Part shown: positions 50,019 to 59,998 of the stretch, one piece after another
Position numbering within the stretch: position 1 is the first letter of the stretch
Layout: every line of letters starts with the position of its first letter
NCBI RefSeq assembly: GCF_002849855.1
Contig: NZ_CP018616.1
Location: forward strand, 2,963,710 to 3,027,709
Direction of reading: 5' to 3'
Length of the DNA: 64,000 nt
From: Vibrio azureus
GTDB taxonomy: Bacteria; Pseudomonadota; Gammaproteobacteria; Enterobacterales; Vibrionaceae
The notes under the pieces: generated by a model
What the model was told of the DNA's origin: nothing
What the model saw: only the letters and a program-made list of their open reading frames with translations
The model's database searches: none
Program-made: the position numbers and the translations under genes

Positions 50019-52193
50019 TTATAATTGTTCAAGCTTGGCATAAGCAGTAACCAGCCATTTTATCCCTTCTCCATTAAAAGCAATTTGCACTCGACTTTGT
50101 GGTCCACTCCCTTCGAAGTTAATGATGGTTCCTTCACCGAATTTTGGATGTTTCACCCTTGAACCAAGAGTAAAACCCGTCTCATTAAAGCTTTCTTTCA
50201 CGGCAGTTTGGCTAAATCGACCACTGCTCACAGTACGGCTTACCTTGGCTTTCATGCGTACTTCATCAAGGCACGTTTCAGGTAACTCACGAATAAAACG
50301 AGAAGGCTTATGGTATTTATCTTGTCCGTATAGACGGCGCATTTCCGCATAAGTGATATAAAGCTTTTGCATCGCACGGGTCATACCGACGTAACACAAG
50401 CGGCGTTCTTCTTCCAAGCGCCCAGCTTCTTCGGCAGACATCTGACTTGGAAACATCCCTTCTTCTACGCCAACCATAAAGACCATTGGAAACTCCAAAC
50501 CTTTCGCACTGTGAAGTGTCATAAGCTGAACCGCATCTTCAAATTCATCCGCTTGCCCTTCACCCGCTTCCAATGCAGCATGCGTTAAGAATGCTGTCAA
50601 CAATGACATATCTTCTGCTTCTTCAGGCTTTTCAAACTGACGAGTTGCCGTCACTAGCTCTTCCAAGTTTTCAATGCGTGCCTTTGATTTCTCACCTTTC
50701 TCCTGCTCATACATCGCAAACAAACCTGAATATTTGATCACATGGTCCGTTTGATGATGTAACGGCATATCAATGGTGTCATCTTCCAATGCCGTAATCA
50801 GCTCGATAAAGCGGCTTAATGCACCTGCTGCACGACCAGCAAGTACCTTTTCATCTAGCAGCGCTACGCTGGATTCCCACATTGTGCAACCTCGATCACG
50901 GGCAGCAAAGCGGATTGTTTCTAGCGTTTTATCACCTAACCCTCGAGTGGGCGTATTCACTACACGTTCAAATGCAGCATCATCATTACGGTTAGCCATT
51001 AAGCGCAGGTAACTCAATGCATCCTTAATTTCTTGACGCTCGAAGAAGCGCATACCGCCATAAATACGATATGGTAGGCCTGCCTGAATGAGGGCTTCTT
51101 CTAAAACACGTGACTGAGCGTTATTTCGGTAAAGCATGGCTGTCTCGTTAAGAGCGCCCCCCTTATCTTGCCACTCTTTGATCTTGGTAACCGCAAAACG
51201 CGCTTCATCAAGCTCATTGTAAGCGCTATAAACCGAGATAGGCTCTCCGACAGCCCCATCAGTCCAAAGCTCTTTGCCCATGCGTTCGGTATTATTCACA
51301 ATCAGGGCATTGGATGCTTCTAAGATGGTTTTAGTTGAACGGTAGTTCTGCTCAAGGCGAATGGTATTAACGCTTGGAAATTCCAAAGTGAATTTTTCTA
51401 TATTTTCAACTTTTGCCCCACGCCAACCGTAAATAGACTGGTCGTCATCACCAACGATCATAACGTGACATTCAGGCCCAGCCATCATCCGTAGCCAAGC
51501 GTATTGAATATTATTGGTATCTTGAAACTCATCGACCAAAATATGTTTGAATCGAGCCTGATAATGTTCACGGACAAATTTGTTATCGCGCAGTAGCTCA
51601 TGGGCACGCAGCAAAATTTCAGCAAAGTCGACCAAACCTGCACGATCACACGCTTCCTGATAGGCTGAATAAAGCTGTAAATACGTTTTTGTCAAAGGAT
51701 CATGGTAAGCATCGATATGCGCCGGACGAAGGCCTTCATCCTTTTTTGCGTTTATCCACCACGCGACTTGTCGTGCTGGCCACTGTTTATCATCAAGGTT
51801 CTGGGCCTTAATCAAACGCTTAAGTAAACGCTGCTGATCGTCGCTGTCGATAATTTGAAAGTCTTCCGGCAATTTGGCATCAAGATAGTGCGCACGCAAA
51901 ATACGATGACAAATACCGTGGAAAGTGCCGTTCCACATCCCACCAGTACTCCCCATCATTAGCTCTTCAATGCGCCCACGCATCTCTGCCGCCGCTTTAT
52001 TGGTAAAAGTTACCGACATAATTGAAAACGGCGAAGCTTGCTCGACCGACATAAGCCAGGCAATGCGATGGACAAGAACACGTGTCTTACCACTCCCTGC
52101 ACCAGCAAGGACAAGCAGGTTTTCTAGGGGCGCAGCAACGGCTTGACGCTGCTTATCGTTTAAACCGTCAATTAATAGGGAAGGATCTATCAT
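50019..52193 (-). CDS. uvrD: DNA helicase II UvrD
   Basis: UvrD unwinds DNA in nucleotide-excision and mismatch repair and removes RecA filaments. The 724-residue protein has superfamily 1 motifs: Walker A AGAGSGKTRVL (31-37), DEFQDTN, GDDDQSIYGWRGA, LEQNYRST, and the C-terminal VTLHSAKGLEFPMVF/EEERRLCYVGMTRA. The family's C-terminal Tudor-like tail ends SRVKHPKFGEGTIINFEGSG. It is full length and stands alone, convergent with csrB. Confidence 0.96.
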   Translation of the reverse strand: MIDPSLLIDGLNDKQRQAVAAPLENLLVLAGAGSGKTRVLVHRIAWLMSVEQASPFSIMSVTFTNKAAAEMRGRIEELMMGSTGGMWNGTFHGICHRILRAHYLDAKLPEDFQIIDSDDQQRLLKRLIKAQNLDDKQWPARQVAWWINAKKDEGLRPAHIDAYHDPLTKTYLQLYSAYQEACDRAGLVDFAEILLRAHELLRDNKFVREHYQARFKHILVDEFQDTNNIQYAWLRMMAGPECHVMIVGDDDQSIYGWRGAKVENIEKFTLEFPSVNTIRLEQNYRSTKTILEASNALIVNNTERMGKELWTDGAVGEPISVYSAYNELDEARFAVTKIKEWQDKGGALNETAMLYRNNAQSRVLEEALIQAGLPYRIYGGMRFFERQEIKDALSYLRLMANRNDDAAFERVVNTPTRGLGDKTLETIRFAARDRGCTMWESSVALLDEKVLAGRAAGALSRFIELITALEDDTIDMPLHHQTDHVIKYSGLFAMYEQEKGEKSKARIENLEELVTATRQFEKPEEAEDMSLLTAFLTHAALEAGEGQADEFEDAVQLMTLHSAKGLEFPMVFMVGVEEGMFPSQMSAEEAGRLEEERRLCYVGMTRAMQKLYITYAEMRRLYGQDKYHKPSRFIRELPETCLDEVRMKAKVSRTVSSGRFSQTAVKESFNETGFTLGSRVKHPKFGEGTIINFEGSGPQSRVQIAFNGEGIKWLVTAYAKLEQL

Positions 52194-52265
52194 GATGTGA
52201 GCTACTGGTTATTTATCCATAAAAAGTGATTATAACCTAAACAGCTCGGTCAGAAGAGATAAAAT

Positions 52266-52298
52266 ATATAAAAAGCTTCCCGATACATGACCGGGAAG
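52266..52298 (-). terminator. Terminator after the H-NS-like small gene
   Basis: On the minus strand CTTCCCG / CGGGAAG hairpin with a 9-base loop, followed by CTTTTTATATA. Confidence 0.75.
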
Positions 52299-52304
52299 GT
52301 TTTA

Positions 52305-52586
52305 TTATTTATTCAAATAAGCAAGCAGCTCTTCAGGTGAGATTCCTTGTTGAGCTAATTTTTTGGCCATTAGCTCAACTTGCTCACCTTTACGTGACTC
52401 TATTACTTGCTGAAACTGATAAACAATATCGCGTAAAACCGGCACAGGAACTTGTTTTGCTGCGCTACGAATACGCTCAGAGCTTTGATTACCTAATTCA
52501 TTAAGCAATTTACCAAACATCACCTTTTCTGGTGATTCTTCCATTTGCTCTAAAATACGAGCCATTTCATACGTGGTGAACGACAT
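52305..52586 (-). CDS. Small protein resembling the H-NS oligomerisation domain
   Basis: This 93-residue helical, charged cytoplasmic protein ends VIESRKGEQVELMAKKLAQQGISPEELLAYL, which resembles the H-NS pattern VV.ER..E ... L....GI.P.ELL..L. It lacks the DNA-binding C-terminal TWTGQGR-type domain. If the likeness is real, it could be a dimerisation-only modulator of H-NS such as the H-NST type. I do not recognise its exact family. Its own terminator follows and it is far from uvrD. Confidence 0.5.
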   Translation of the reverse strand: MSFTTYEMARILEQMEESPEKVMFGKLLNELGNQSSERIRSAAKQVPVPVLRDIVYQFQQVIESRKGEQVELMAKKLAQQGISPEELLAYLNK

Positions 52587-52678
52587 TACTTTACGAGTTC
52601 CGTTGTGGTGTCGAAAAAAATTCTGAATGACAAATATACACGCGTTAACTGGATTGGAAAATACTAAATTGCATTGTT

Positions 52679-53872
52679 TTACGCATTCGCCGCTTTTATA
52701 TGCCAGCTTTTGCCAACTTTACTGAATAAAATCAATAACGCAGGTAATAAAAGCCACATATGTAGAGCAATTAAATTTTGCGGCTCCAATGATAAACGCT
52801 GCAATATACCTACCAGTAAACCCGAACCACTCATCTGAAACAGACCTAACAAAGCCGCAGCCGTTCCAGCTTTATCGCCAAATGGTTCAAGTGCTTTACC
52901 TGCAGCCGTGCCTAGGATCCAAGCAAATCCGACAGAAGATAAGAAGATTGGTAGCATGAAACATAAAGCAGTTTCATATCCGCTTAGGGCAAACATCAAT
53001 ATACCTGTTAACGCCAATAGTACAATGCCCACAACGAGCGTGTTATGAGTACCCCAGCGATCCATAAACTTGGGTGCTAGCATGCATGCAGATATATTAA
53101 ATATAGCATTAAGACCAAACCAAAATGTAAATTCATTCATCGATAAGCCCATATCAACCATAAGAACATTAGGCACTGAAGTAACGTAAGCGAGAATCAC
53201 AGCCATAGCCAGCAAACACAGAGAAGCATGGAAAATAAACGATGGTGTACTTAAAACCTGCCAGTAACGCTGCCAGCTAAATACTGACTGCTTAGTCGTG
53301 ACTGGATTCGTTTCTTGCATACTGAAAAACATCACCCCACCAACGATTAAGGCATAAAAAGCCATAAAGCTGAAGTTTGCACGCCAATCAAACTGTTGAG
53401 TCAACCAACTACCTAAAATAGGGGCTAAAGCAGGAATAAAACAAATTGCGCCATTAAGGTAGCTGATCATTCGGCCGCTTTTTTCCGGTCCAAACAGATC
53501 ACGAACCGTGGCAAATGCAGCAACAGAAGTGGCGCACGCACCAATACCTTGGAGCAAGCGCGCCGTCAACATCCACTCGATGCTGTGAGCCCACCAAGCT
53601 AATAAAGCGCTCAGCGCATAAATAGAAATGCCTGCAAGAGCAACGACTCGACGTCCATATTTATCGGCTAAAGGTCCAGCGAATAATTGTCCAACCCCCA
53701 TCGAGAATAAAAACCAAGTGATGGTATCTTGAGCTAGCGTGCCATCAACATCAAATGTTGATGCAATCAACGGTAAGGCAGGAAGATAGATATCAATGGC
53801 AAGTGGACTAAACAAAACCAACAGCGTCAAAAGCACCATTTGTTTGTGACTATTTGTTAACGGCAGGGACAC
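52679..53872 (-). CDS. Bcr/CflA family multidrug efflux MFS transporter
   Basis: This 397-residue transporter has 12 hydrophobic segments, the Bcr/CflA start FSPLAIDIYLPALPLIA, motif A GPLADKYGRRVVALAG, and LTARLLQGIGACATSVA. The start is taken as GTG at 53872 because GGAG lies six bases upstream; a TTG four codons earlier is less likely. It is divergent from the LysR gene at 53977, the usual layout for a regulated exporter. The substrate is unknown. Confidence 0.85.
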   Translation of the reverse strand: MSLPLTNSHKQMVLLTLLVLFSPLAIDIYLPALPLIASTFDVDGTLAQDTITWFLFSMGVGQLFAGPLADKYGRRVVALAGISIYALSALLAWWAHSIEWMLTARLLQGIGACATSVAAFATVRDLFGPEKSGRMISYLNGAICFIPALAPILGSWLTQQFDWRANFSFMAFYALIVGGVMFFSMQETNPVTTKQSVFSWQRYWQVLSTPSFIFHASLCLLAMAVILAYVTSVPNVLMVDMGLSMNEFTFWFGLNAIFNISACMLAPKFMDRWGTHNTLVVGIVLLALTGILMFALSGYETALCFMLPIFLSSVGFAWILGTAAGKALEPFGDKAGTAAALLGLFQMSGSGLLVGILQRLSLEPQNLIALHMWLLLPALLILFSKVGKSWHIKAANA

Positions 53873-53976
53873 AACAAACTCCAAGATAGGTAAAAATCAG
53901 CCAGAGCATACCGATCTGCTGATATGAATGGAAATGATGTATACTCATTAACATTATTCCAAATAAGAAATACACT

Positions 53977-54918
53977 GTGAATATTGTCAAGTTAGCGCGT
54001 TTAGACCTCAATTTATTAGTTTGCTTTAAAGTCTTACTAGAAGAGTTAAATGTGACCAGAGCAGCGCATCGGCTTTGTCTCAGCCAGTCTGCCGTCAGTA
54101 AATCATTGGCTAAACTGCGTCAACAGTTCGACGATCCACTCTTTGTTCGCCACTCACACGGTTTAACTCCTACACCGCGCGCATTGTTCCTTAAACCGAA
54201 ACTGGATCTGTTGATAAACCAACTTGAGGTGCTGACTCAACCCGAAGAGTTCTCGCCACAGAGCAGTGAGTACCGTTTTCAAATAGCAGCGGTAGAGAGT
54301 GTCTACCCGCTCATTCTGCCTCACTTCTTGCCAGCGATTTTCCAACAAGCGCCAGGCGTGACCATAAGCACCCACTCTTGGTCGGAACAAACGTTCAAGA
54401 TGATTCAACGCGGTGAAATCGATTTAGGCATGACAGGTCGAGATATCGACATCAACGATGCCAAGCTGACTATGCTGCCGCCAGATGACATTTGTGAGCA
54501 GGAAATCTATCGTGACCACCAAATGTGTATCGTACGTAAAGACCACCCGGCTTTGCGTGGAAATTGGAATTTGGAAGCTTATCTAGCCCTGCGCCATGTT
54601 CAGGTACGTTGTGATGGCAACGACCGTTGGCTGCTCGACTATCGATTGGCCGATATGGGTAGAGAACGGGATATCGCAGTCACCGTACCTGACTTTAACA
54701 GTGCCGCAAGCTTGTGCACCTATACCGATTTCATTTTTACCGCACCAAGCCACTTTGTAAAACTTGCCGCAGCGCAACTTGATATGGCCTTTATCCCTTT
54801 ACCATTAGAGTTTCCCCCGATGGCTTATTCCTTGTTTTGGCACAAAGACAGAAAAAATGATTCTGCTTTAACCTGGTTACGTAATATGATCACCCAAAAA
54901 ACACATCACCTCAGATAA
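53977..54918 (+). CDS. LysR family transcriptional regulator
   Basis: This 313-residue LysR regulator has an N-terminal winged helix-turn-helix (LARLDLNLLVCFKVLLEELNVTRAAHRLCLSQSAVSKSLAKLR, about 5-47, here only partly quoted) and a periplasmic-binding-like effector domain to the C-terminus. The start codon is GTG. The gene is divergent from the Bcr/CflA exporter with about 100 bp between them, which suggests it controls that gene and itself. Effector unknown. Confidence 0.88.
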   Translation: MNIVKLARLDLNLLVCFKVLLEELNVTRAAHRLCLSQSAVSKSLAKLRQQFDDPLFVRHSHGLTPTPRALFLKPKLDLLINQLEVLTQPEEFSPQSSEYRFQIAAVESVYPLILPHFLPAIFQQAPGVTISTHSWSEQTFKMIQRGEIDLGMTGRDIDINDAKLTMLPPDDICEQEIYRDHQMCIVRKDHPALRGNWNLEAYLALRHVQVRCDGNDRWLLDYRLADMGRERDIAVTVPDFNSAASLCTYTDFIFTAPSHFVKLAAAQLDMAFIPLPLEFPPMAYSLFWHKDRKNDSALTWLRNMITQKTHHLR

Positions 54919-55100
54919 AAACCACCAACGGAGTTTGCGCTCTACCGATAAAATGGGTAGCTTACTGTCAAAGGTGATGATTTACCCACTAACATCTACT
55001 TCGTTGAGCACATGATGACGCTCAACATATTCGTGTCCCGCATACAATCAATGCAATGACCTCTAGCATGATAAAACGGTAATTTGAAGGAATAGCACAG

Positions 55101-56891
55101 ATGCACAATGATACTCAGAGCCGAGTGAATGCAATTCGCCAATGGCTAGCACAACACAATATTGATGCCCTACTTGTCCCACACGAAGATGAGTTTTTGG
55201 GCGAGTACGTTCCGGCACACAACGAACGTTTACACTGGCTAACAGGCTTTACTGGTTCTGCTGGTGCTGCAGTGATTACTCAAGACAAAGCAGCCATTTT
55301 TGTCGATGGACGTTACACAGTACAAGTCACCAAACAGGTGCCTGCTGAACTTTTTGAGTACCGTCATCTTATTGAAGAACCAGCGCTAGATTGGGTCAAA
55401 GAGCAACTTGCAAACGGTTCATCTGTGGCCATCGACCCTCGCATGCACAGCTCAGCTTGGTTAGACATGGCACAAGAAAAATTGGCGGGGACACTTGAAC
55501 TCAAGATCCTCGACAGCAACCCAATTGATGAACTTTGGCAAGACCGCCCCGCTCCTATGGTTTCTGATGTTCGCCTCATGGCAACCGAAGCCGTCGGCCA
55601 ATCTAGCGAAAGCAAACGCCAAGAGATCGCAGAGTTAGTAAAAAAAGCAGGTGCAGACAGCGCAGTGATCACCGCACTCGATTCCATCTGCTGGCTTCTC
55701 AACGTTCGTGGTCTTGATGTATCACGCCTACCCGTTCTGCTTTCTCACGCGATTCTGCATTCAGATTCAAGCGTAGAATACTTCCTCGACCCCGCGCGTC
55801 TTCCGACTGAATTTAACACTCATGTCGGGACAGGTGTCTCTGTTCACCACCCAGAAGCCTTACAGGCCAGATTGGAAGCACTGACAGGCAAAAAGGTTCT
55901 CGTTGACCCTGCGCTCAGCAATGCATGGTTTAAGCTGGTTCTACAAAATGCAGGCGCATCTGTGGTGCGTAAAGCAGATCCATGTCTGATGCCAAAAGCA
56001 GCGAAGAATGCAGTTGAAGTCGCAGGTATGAAAGCATGTCATATCCGCGATGGCGTTGCGATGAGTAAATTCCTATCTTGGTTAGATGCAGAAGTCGTTG
56101 CAGGTAACCTGCACGATGAAGCAACACTGGCTGACAAACTGGAAGCATTCCGTAGCGAAGACCCGACACTTATGGATCTTAGCTTCGATACCATTTCGGC
56201 AGCAGGTGGCAACGCGGCGATGTGTCACTACAACCACGAGAACCAACCTGAGCCAGGTAAGCTAGAACTGAACACGCTTTATCTTGTGGACTCGGGCGGT
56301 CAGTACCTAGATGGCACAACAGACATCACGCGTACCATCGCGATCGGTCAGCCTTCACAAGAAATGATTAAGCAATTCACTCTTGCTTTAAAAGGCCATA
56401 TTGGCGTCGCTCGGGCACGCTTCCCGAAAGGCACTCGAGGTTACCAGATCGATACGCTAGCTCGCCAACACTTATGGGCAGAAGGCTATGACTACGACCA
56501 CGGTACAGGGCATGGTGTTGGCCATTTCTTAAATGTTCACGAAGGCCCAGCAAGCATTTCCAAGCGCCAAATTGATGTGCCACTTACAGAAGGCATGGTG
56601 CTGTCCAACGAGCCAGGTTACTACCGTGCAGATGCATTTGGTATCCGTATTGAAAACCTAGAGCTTGTTGTGGAAACACCAACTCACGGTGACTTCCCTG
56701 TTCTGTCGTTTGAGTCGCTAACACGCTGCCCAATCGACAAACGCAATATCAACGTTGATATGCTAACTCCTCCAGAACTTGCTTGGCTGAATGATTACCA
56801 TCAGAAAGTCTGGGATGAGATCAGCCCACTTGTTGAAGGTGATGTGAAAGAGTGGCTTCGTCAAGCGACGCTACCTGTAGCACACAGTTAG
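55101..56891 (+). CDS. Xaa-Pro aminopeptidase (M24B, long form)
   Basis: A 596-residue metallopeptidase of the three-domain aminopeptidase P type (similar to XPNPEP1 rather than to the 440-residue E. coli PepP). Domains: two creatinase-like N-terminal units (residues 1-300), then the M24 catalytic domain with metal ligands in LVDSGGQYLDGTTDITRT, GHGVGHFLNVHEGP, LSNEPGYYR and FGIRIENLELV. It removes an N-terminal residue before proline. AAGG lies upstream of the ATG. It is a single-gene unit with a terminator. Confidence 0.88.
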   Translation: MHNDTQSRVNAIRQWLAQHNIDALLVPHEDEFLGEYVPAHNERLHWLTGFTGSAGAAVITQDKAAIFVDGRYTVQVTKQVPAELFEYRHLIEEPALDWVKEQLANGSSVAIDPRMHSSAWLDMAQEKLAGTLELKILDSNPIDELWQDRPAPMVSDVRLMATEAVGQSSESKRQEIAELVKKAGADSAVITALDSICWLLNVRGLDVSRLPVLLSHAILHSDSSVEYFLDPARLPTEFNTHVGTGVSVHHPEALQARLEALTGKKVLVDPALSNAWFKLVLQNAGASVVRKADPCLMPKAAKNAVEVAGMKACHIRDGVAMSKFLSWLDAEVVAGNLHDEATLADKLEAFRSEDPTLMDLSFDTISAAGGNAAMCHYNHENQPEPGKLELNTLYLVDSGGQYLDGTTDITRTIAIGQPSQEMIKQFTLALKGHIGVARARFPKGTRGYQIDTLARQHLWAEGYDYDHGTGHGVGHFLNVHEGPASISKRQIDVPLTEGMVLSNEPGYYRADAFGIRIENLELVVETPTHGDFPVLSFESLTRCPIDKRNINVDMLTPPELAWLNDYHQKVWDEISPLVEGDVKEWLRQATLPVAHS

Positions 56892-56907
56892 AAACTAGAA
56901 AAAATAG

Positions 56908-56938
56908 AGGGTTGGCGTTTTTCGTCAACCCTTTTCTT
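56908..56938 (+). terminator. Terminator after the aminopeptidase gene
   Basis: AGGGTTG / CAACCCT hairpin with an 11-base loop and a T-rich tail (TTTTCTTATTT). Confidence 0.7.
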
Positions 56939-56951
56939 ATTTCAACACTTC

Positions 56952-56967
56952 TGTTTCACGTGAAACA
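56952..56967. other. parS ParB binding site (perfect)
   Basis: TGTTTCACGTGAAACA, an exact 16-base match to the ParB target consensus, in the gap between the aminopeptidase and thiH genes. Confidence 0.93.
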
Positions 56968-56996
56968 TAATTATGACCTGTGACTTTATTCGTAGC

Positions 56997-58124
56997 TTAA
57001 CCAGAATACGCCGAGTGCCAATCTCGCCATACTGGGTCAAAGCCTTTGGCTCGAATCATATCTTCCACAGAGCAAGCACTTCGTTCATCACTGATCTCAA
57101 ATTGCTCGAGTTCAATATCATCCATCGCATAGCCACCCGGCTGAGTTTTCGATGCCGCAGACATACTGGTGATGCCTAACGGCAATGCGTTATCTCTAAA
57201 CTTAGGCGACTCACGAGTCGATAACGACAACTCCACTTCTGGATTCAACAAACGATAAGCACAAATTAACTGAACAAGCTGCTTATCTGTCATGACTGAT
57301 TTTGGCTGCTTTCCGTTTAAAGAACTGGCTCCCTCACAAGGACGCAAACGCGGGAAAGAAATCGAGTAACGAGTCTGCCAATATGTGCGCTCAAGATAGT
57401 CCAAGTGCGCTGCCACATAGAAGCAATCTGTACGCCACTCTTCCAATCCTATCAATGCGCCAATACCGATCTTATCGATGCCCGCTTTTGCGAGGCGATC
57501 GGGTGTATCCAATCGGTATTCAAAATCCCTCTTATTACCACGCAAATGGTGCTCGGCATACGTCGAAGGATGATACGTTTCTTGATAAACCATCACCGCA
57601 TCCAAACCCAATGTCTTGAGCTCAGCGTATTCGTCTTGATCTAGCGGCTGTACTTCCATAGACAAATAGTTAAAGTGTTGCTTAATCATCGGCACCATTT
57701 CGCGGAAGTATTTCATTCCAACTTTTGTCTCATGTTCGCCAGTCACCAGCAATACGCTATCGAACTTCATGCGTTTAATGGCTTCAACTTCTGCAGTTAC
57801 TTCGTCCCGATTCAAGGTACGACGCTTGATTCGGTTCTCCATTGAGAAGCCACAATAAGTACAGGCATTGGCGCACAAGTTAGAAAGGTACAATGGAATG
57901 TAAAGCGACATGGTATTACCAAAACGCTTGCGAGTTGCCGAGTATGATAACTGCGCCATTTGCTCTAAGTACCCTTCAGCTGCGGGTGAAATTAGCGCTT
58001 TAAAGTCTTCCAAATCACGCTTGGGTTTATTCAATGCCCACTCAACATCTTGTGCTGTTTTCGCGTAGATCGACATCGAAATGTCATCCCAATTAAGCTG
58101 CTTAAATTGTTCAACGAAGCTCAT
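56997..58124 (-). CDS. thiH: 2-iminoacetate synthase ThiH
   Basis: ThiH is a radical SAM enzyme that cleaves tyrosine to dehydroglycine for the thiazole half of thiamine. The 375-residue protein has the cluster motif CANACTYCGF, with the three Cys of CxxxCxxC, then NRIKRRTL and the typical ARCXX-like C-terminus. It is the last gene of thiCEFSGH, 34 bp after thiG. Confidence 0.95.
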   Translation of the reverse strand: MSFVEQFKQLNWDDISMSIYAKTAQDVEWALNKPKRDLEDFKALISPAAEGYLEQMAQLSYSATRKRFGNTMSLYIPLYLSNLCANACTYCGFSMENRIKRRTLNRDEVTAEVEAIKRMKFDSVLLVTGEHETKVGMKYFREMVPMIKQHFNYLSMEVQPLDQDEYAELKTLGLDAVMVYQETYHPSTYAEHHLRGNKRDFEYRLDTPDRLAKAGIDKIGIGALIGLEEWRTDCFYVAAHLDYLERTYWQTRYSISFPRLRPCEGASSLNGKQPKSVMTDKQLVQLICAYRLLNPEVELSLSTRESPKFRDNALPLGITSMSAASKTQPGGYAMDDIELEQFEISDERSACSVEDMIRAKGFDPVWRDWHSAYSG

Positions 58125-58158
58125 GTTTTCCTCGCTTAATAGCTAGACTAATCTAGGA

Positions 58159-58926
58159 CTAAAGCTCGTCTAAGAATGACGTCAGTGGACTCGACGCAAC
58201 CGCCTGAGAAACCTTACCAGCCAGACCGGCTTCATAAGCCATACGCCCCGACTCTACCGCCAACTTAAATGCCTTAGCCATCGCAACGGGGCTGCTTGAA
58301 GTTGCGATCGCGGTATTGACGAGCACAGCATCCGCGCCCATTTCCATCGCACGCGCGGCATGTGAAGGAGCGCCAATACCCGCATCGACAACCACTGGAA
58401 CATTAGCTTGGTCGATAATGATCTCTAGGAAATCGTGAGATACTATCCCTTTGTTGGAACCAATCGGCGCACCTAATGGCATGACTGCAGCGCAGCCTAT
58501 TTCTTCCAATCGTTTACACAGAACCGGATCGGCATGACAGTAAGGAAGTACAATAAATCCTTCACGAACCAACTGCTCAGCGGCTGCAAGTGTCTCAATG
58601 GGATCGGGCATCAAGTACTTCGGGTCTGGATGAATTTCCAGCTTTAGCCAGTTAGTACCCAACGCTTCTCGAGCCAAATGCGCAGCGAATATTGCATCTT
58701 TAGCATTCTTTGCACCTGAGGTGTTCGGCAACAAGTTCACCCCCGCCTTAACTAACGGCAGTAAGATATCGTCTTGTGGGTCGTTCACATCCACGCGCTT
58801 CAACGCCATAGTCGCAAGTTGAGAACCCGATACTTGAATCGTTTCCGCCATCAATCGGCTGTTGGCAAACTTCCCTGTTCCAGTGAACAGGCGTGACTCG
58901 AATTGTTTATCCCCAATGTTAAGCAT
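58159..58926 (-). CDS. thiG: Thiazole synthase ThiG
   Basis: ThiG forms the thiazole ring from deoxyxylulose phosphate, the sulfur on ThiS thiocarboxylate, and dehydroglycine. The 255-residue TIM-barrel protein has [20 protein letters not shown] and [13 protein letters not shown] with the phosphate-binding loop, and the catalytic Lys in ATMALKR. Its start lies 5 bp after thiS. Confidence 0.96.
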   Translation of the reverse strand: MLNIGDKQFESRLFTGTGKFANSRLMAETIQVSGSQLATMALKRVDVNDPQDDILLPLVKAGVNLLPNTSGAKNAKDAIFAAHLAREALGTNWLKLEIHPDPKYLMPDPIETLAAAEQLVREGFIVLPYCHADPVLCKRLEEIGCAAVMPLGAPIGSNKGIVSHDFLEIIIDQANVPVVVDAGIGAPSHAARAMEMGADAVLVNTAIATSSSPVAMAKAFKLAVESGRMAYEAGLAGKVSQAVASSPLTSFLDEL

Positions 58927-58931
58927 CGATG

Positions 58932-59186
58932 TTACCCCCCTGCGATCGCTTGAAACAAAGAGATGCTATCTCCCTGTGAAAGAGCTGTGCTTGCCCACTC
59001 ACTGCGCGGCACAACATTATTATTTATTGCAAAAACACAGCCCATTTCAGGCAACGCAAATTGACTAATGATTTGCTGTAGATTCGACTCACTGGCAACT
59101 TGATGCGACTGGTCATTGATGACAATAGTGATCACATCCAAGTCAGCAGCGGTCATTTGTGTTGTTTGTTGTTCTGATAAGATCAT
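58932..59186 (-). CDS. thiS: Sulfur carrier protein ThiS
   Basis: ThiS is a ubiquitin-fold protein whose C-terminal Gly-Gly is activated by ThiF and carries sulfur to ThiG. It ends QAIAGG as required. The ATG at 59186 gives 84 residues, about 18 longer than E. coli ThiS; the extra residues ([17 protein letters not shown]) are N-terminal, and a later Met could be the actual start. The core [12 protein letters not shown] follows the family. Confidence 0.9.
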   Translation of the reverse strand: MILSEQQTTQMTAADLDVITIVINDQSHQVASESNLQQIISQFALPEMGCVFAINNNVVPRSEWASTALSQGDSISLFQAIAGG

Positions 59187-59224
59187 TACTTCCAACTCTC
59201 TGAGTTCTACCCATTACTCGTAAA

Positions 59225-59998
59225 CTAAATTTGAGCGCAAACTTGGCACTGTTTATCTTGGCTTATCGCCATGGTTTGCCATTGCAGCTTCAATCCATCA
59301 AACAGATGCAACTTGGCAGTTTCGACATGAAACTTTCCCGTCGCCAGTTTTTGAATTGCCGCGATCGCTTGGTAGTTGCCAAGTGTACCCACCACCGGAC
59401 CGACGACACCGCTCTCACTGCACTTTTGCGTTTGCGGTAATTCGTCGAACGGATACAAACAGCGGTAACAGGCTTTACTCTGCGCTTCTTGTTCACTTGG
59501 TGTTTGGTAATCAAAGACAGCGAATTGCCCTTGCCAACCAATTGCTGCCGCCGAGATGAGCGGCGTATTTTGCTCGAAACAAACTTGGTTAATTAGCTGG
59601 CGCGTTGGCATGTTATCGGTGCAGTCGAGCACCACATCCGCTAGCATCACCTCAAGCTGTAACTGTGCTTTGTCTAATCGCTTATTGAGAGCACGGATTT
59701 GAACCATAGAATTAAGTTCAGTGAGTTGCTTTACAGTCGCTTTTGTTTTCGCAACTTGGAGGTCTTGTTCACGATAAATGATCTGACGCTGTAGGTTACT
59801 GCTATCAACTTCATCATCATCAACCACAACCAATTTACCAACGCCCGCGGATGCCAAGTACAAACTCGCTGCGCTCCCTAATCCACCACAACCGATGATC
59901 AGAACATGCGATTTGCTCAAACGCTCTTGCCCAATTTCGGCAATTTCAGGCAGAGCGACTTGGCGCTGATAGCGAAGAAACTGCTTATCCGTGAGCAT
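59225..59998 (-). CDS. thiF: ThiF adenylyltransferase
   Basis: ThiF activates the C-terminus of ThiS by adenylation. The 257-residue protein has the E1-like ATP site [12 protein letters not shown] (about 34-45), [15 protein letters not shown] and the zinc CxxC pairs ACYRC and CQVC at its end. The start ATG at 59998 overlaps the thiE stop by 14 bp, with GAGG before it. A longer frame starts at 60028 but is less likely. Confidence 0.93.
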   Translation of the reverse strand: MLTDKQFLRYQRQVALPEIAEIGQERLSKSHVLIIGCGGLGSAASLYLASAGVGKLVVVDDDEVDSSNLQRQIIYREQDLQVAKTKATVKQLTELNSMVQIRALNKRLDKAQLQLEVMLADVVLDCTDNMPTRQLINQVCFEQNTPLISAAAIGWQGQFAVFDYQTPSEQEAQSKACYRCLYPFDELPQTQKCSESGVVGPVVGTLGNYQAIAAIQKLATGKFHVETAKLHLFDGLKLQWQTMAISQDKQCQVCAQI

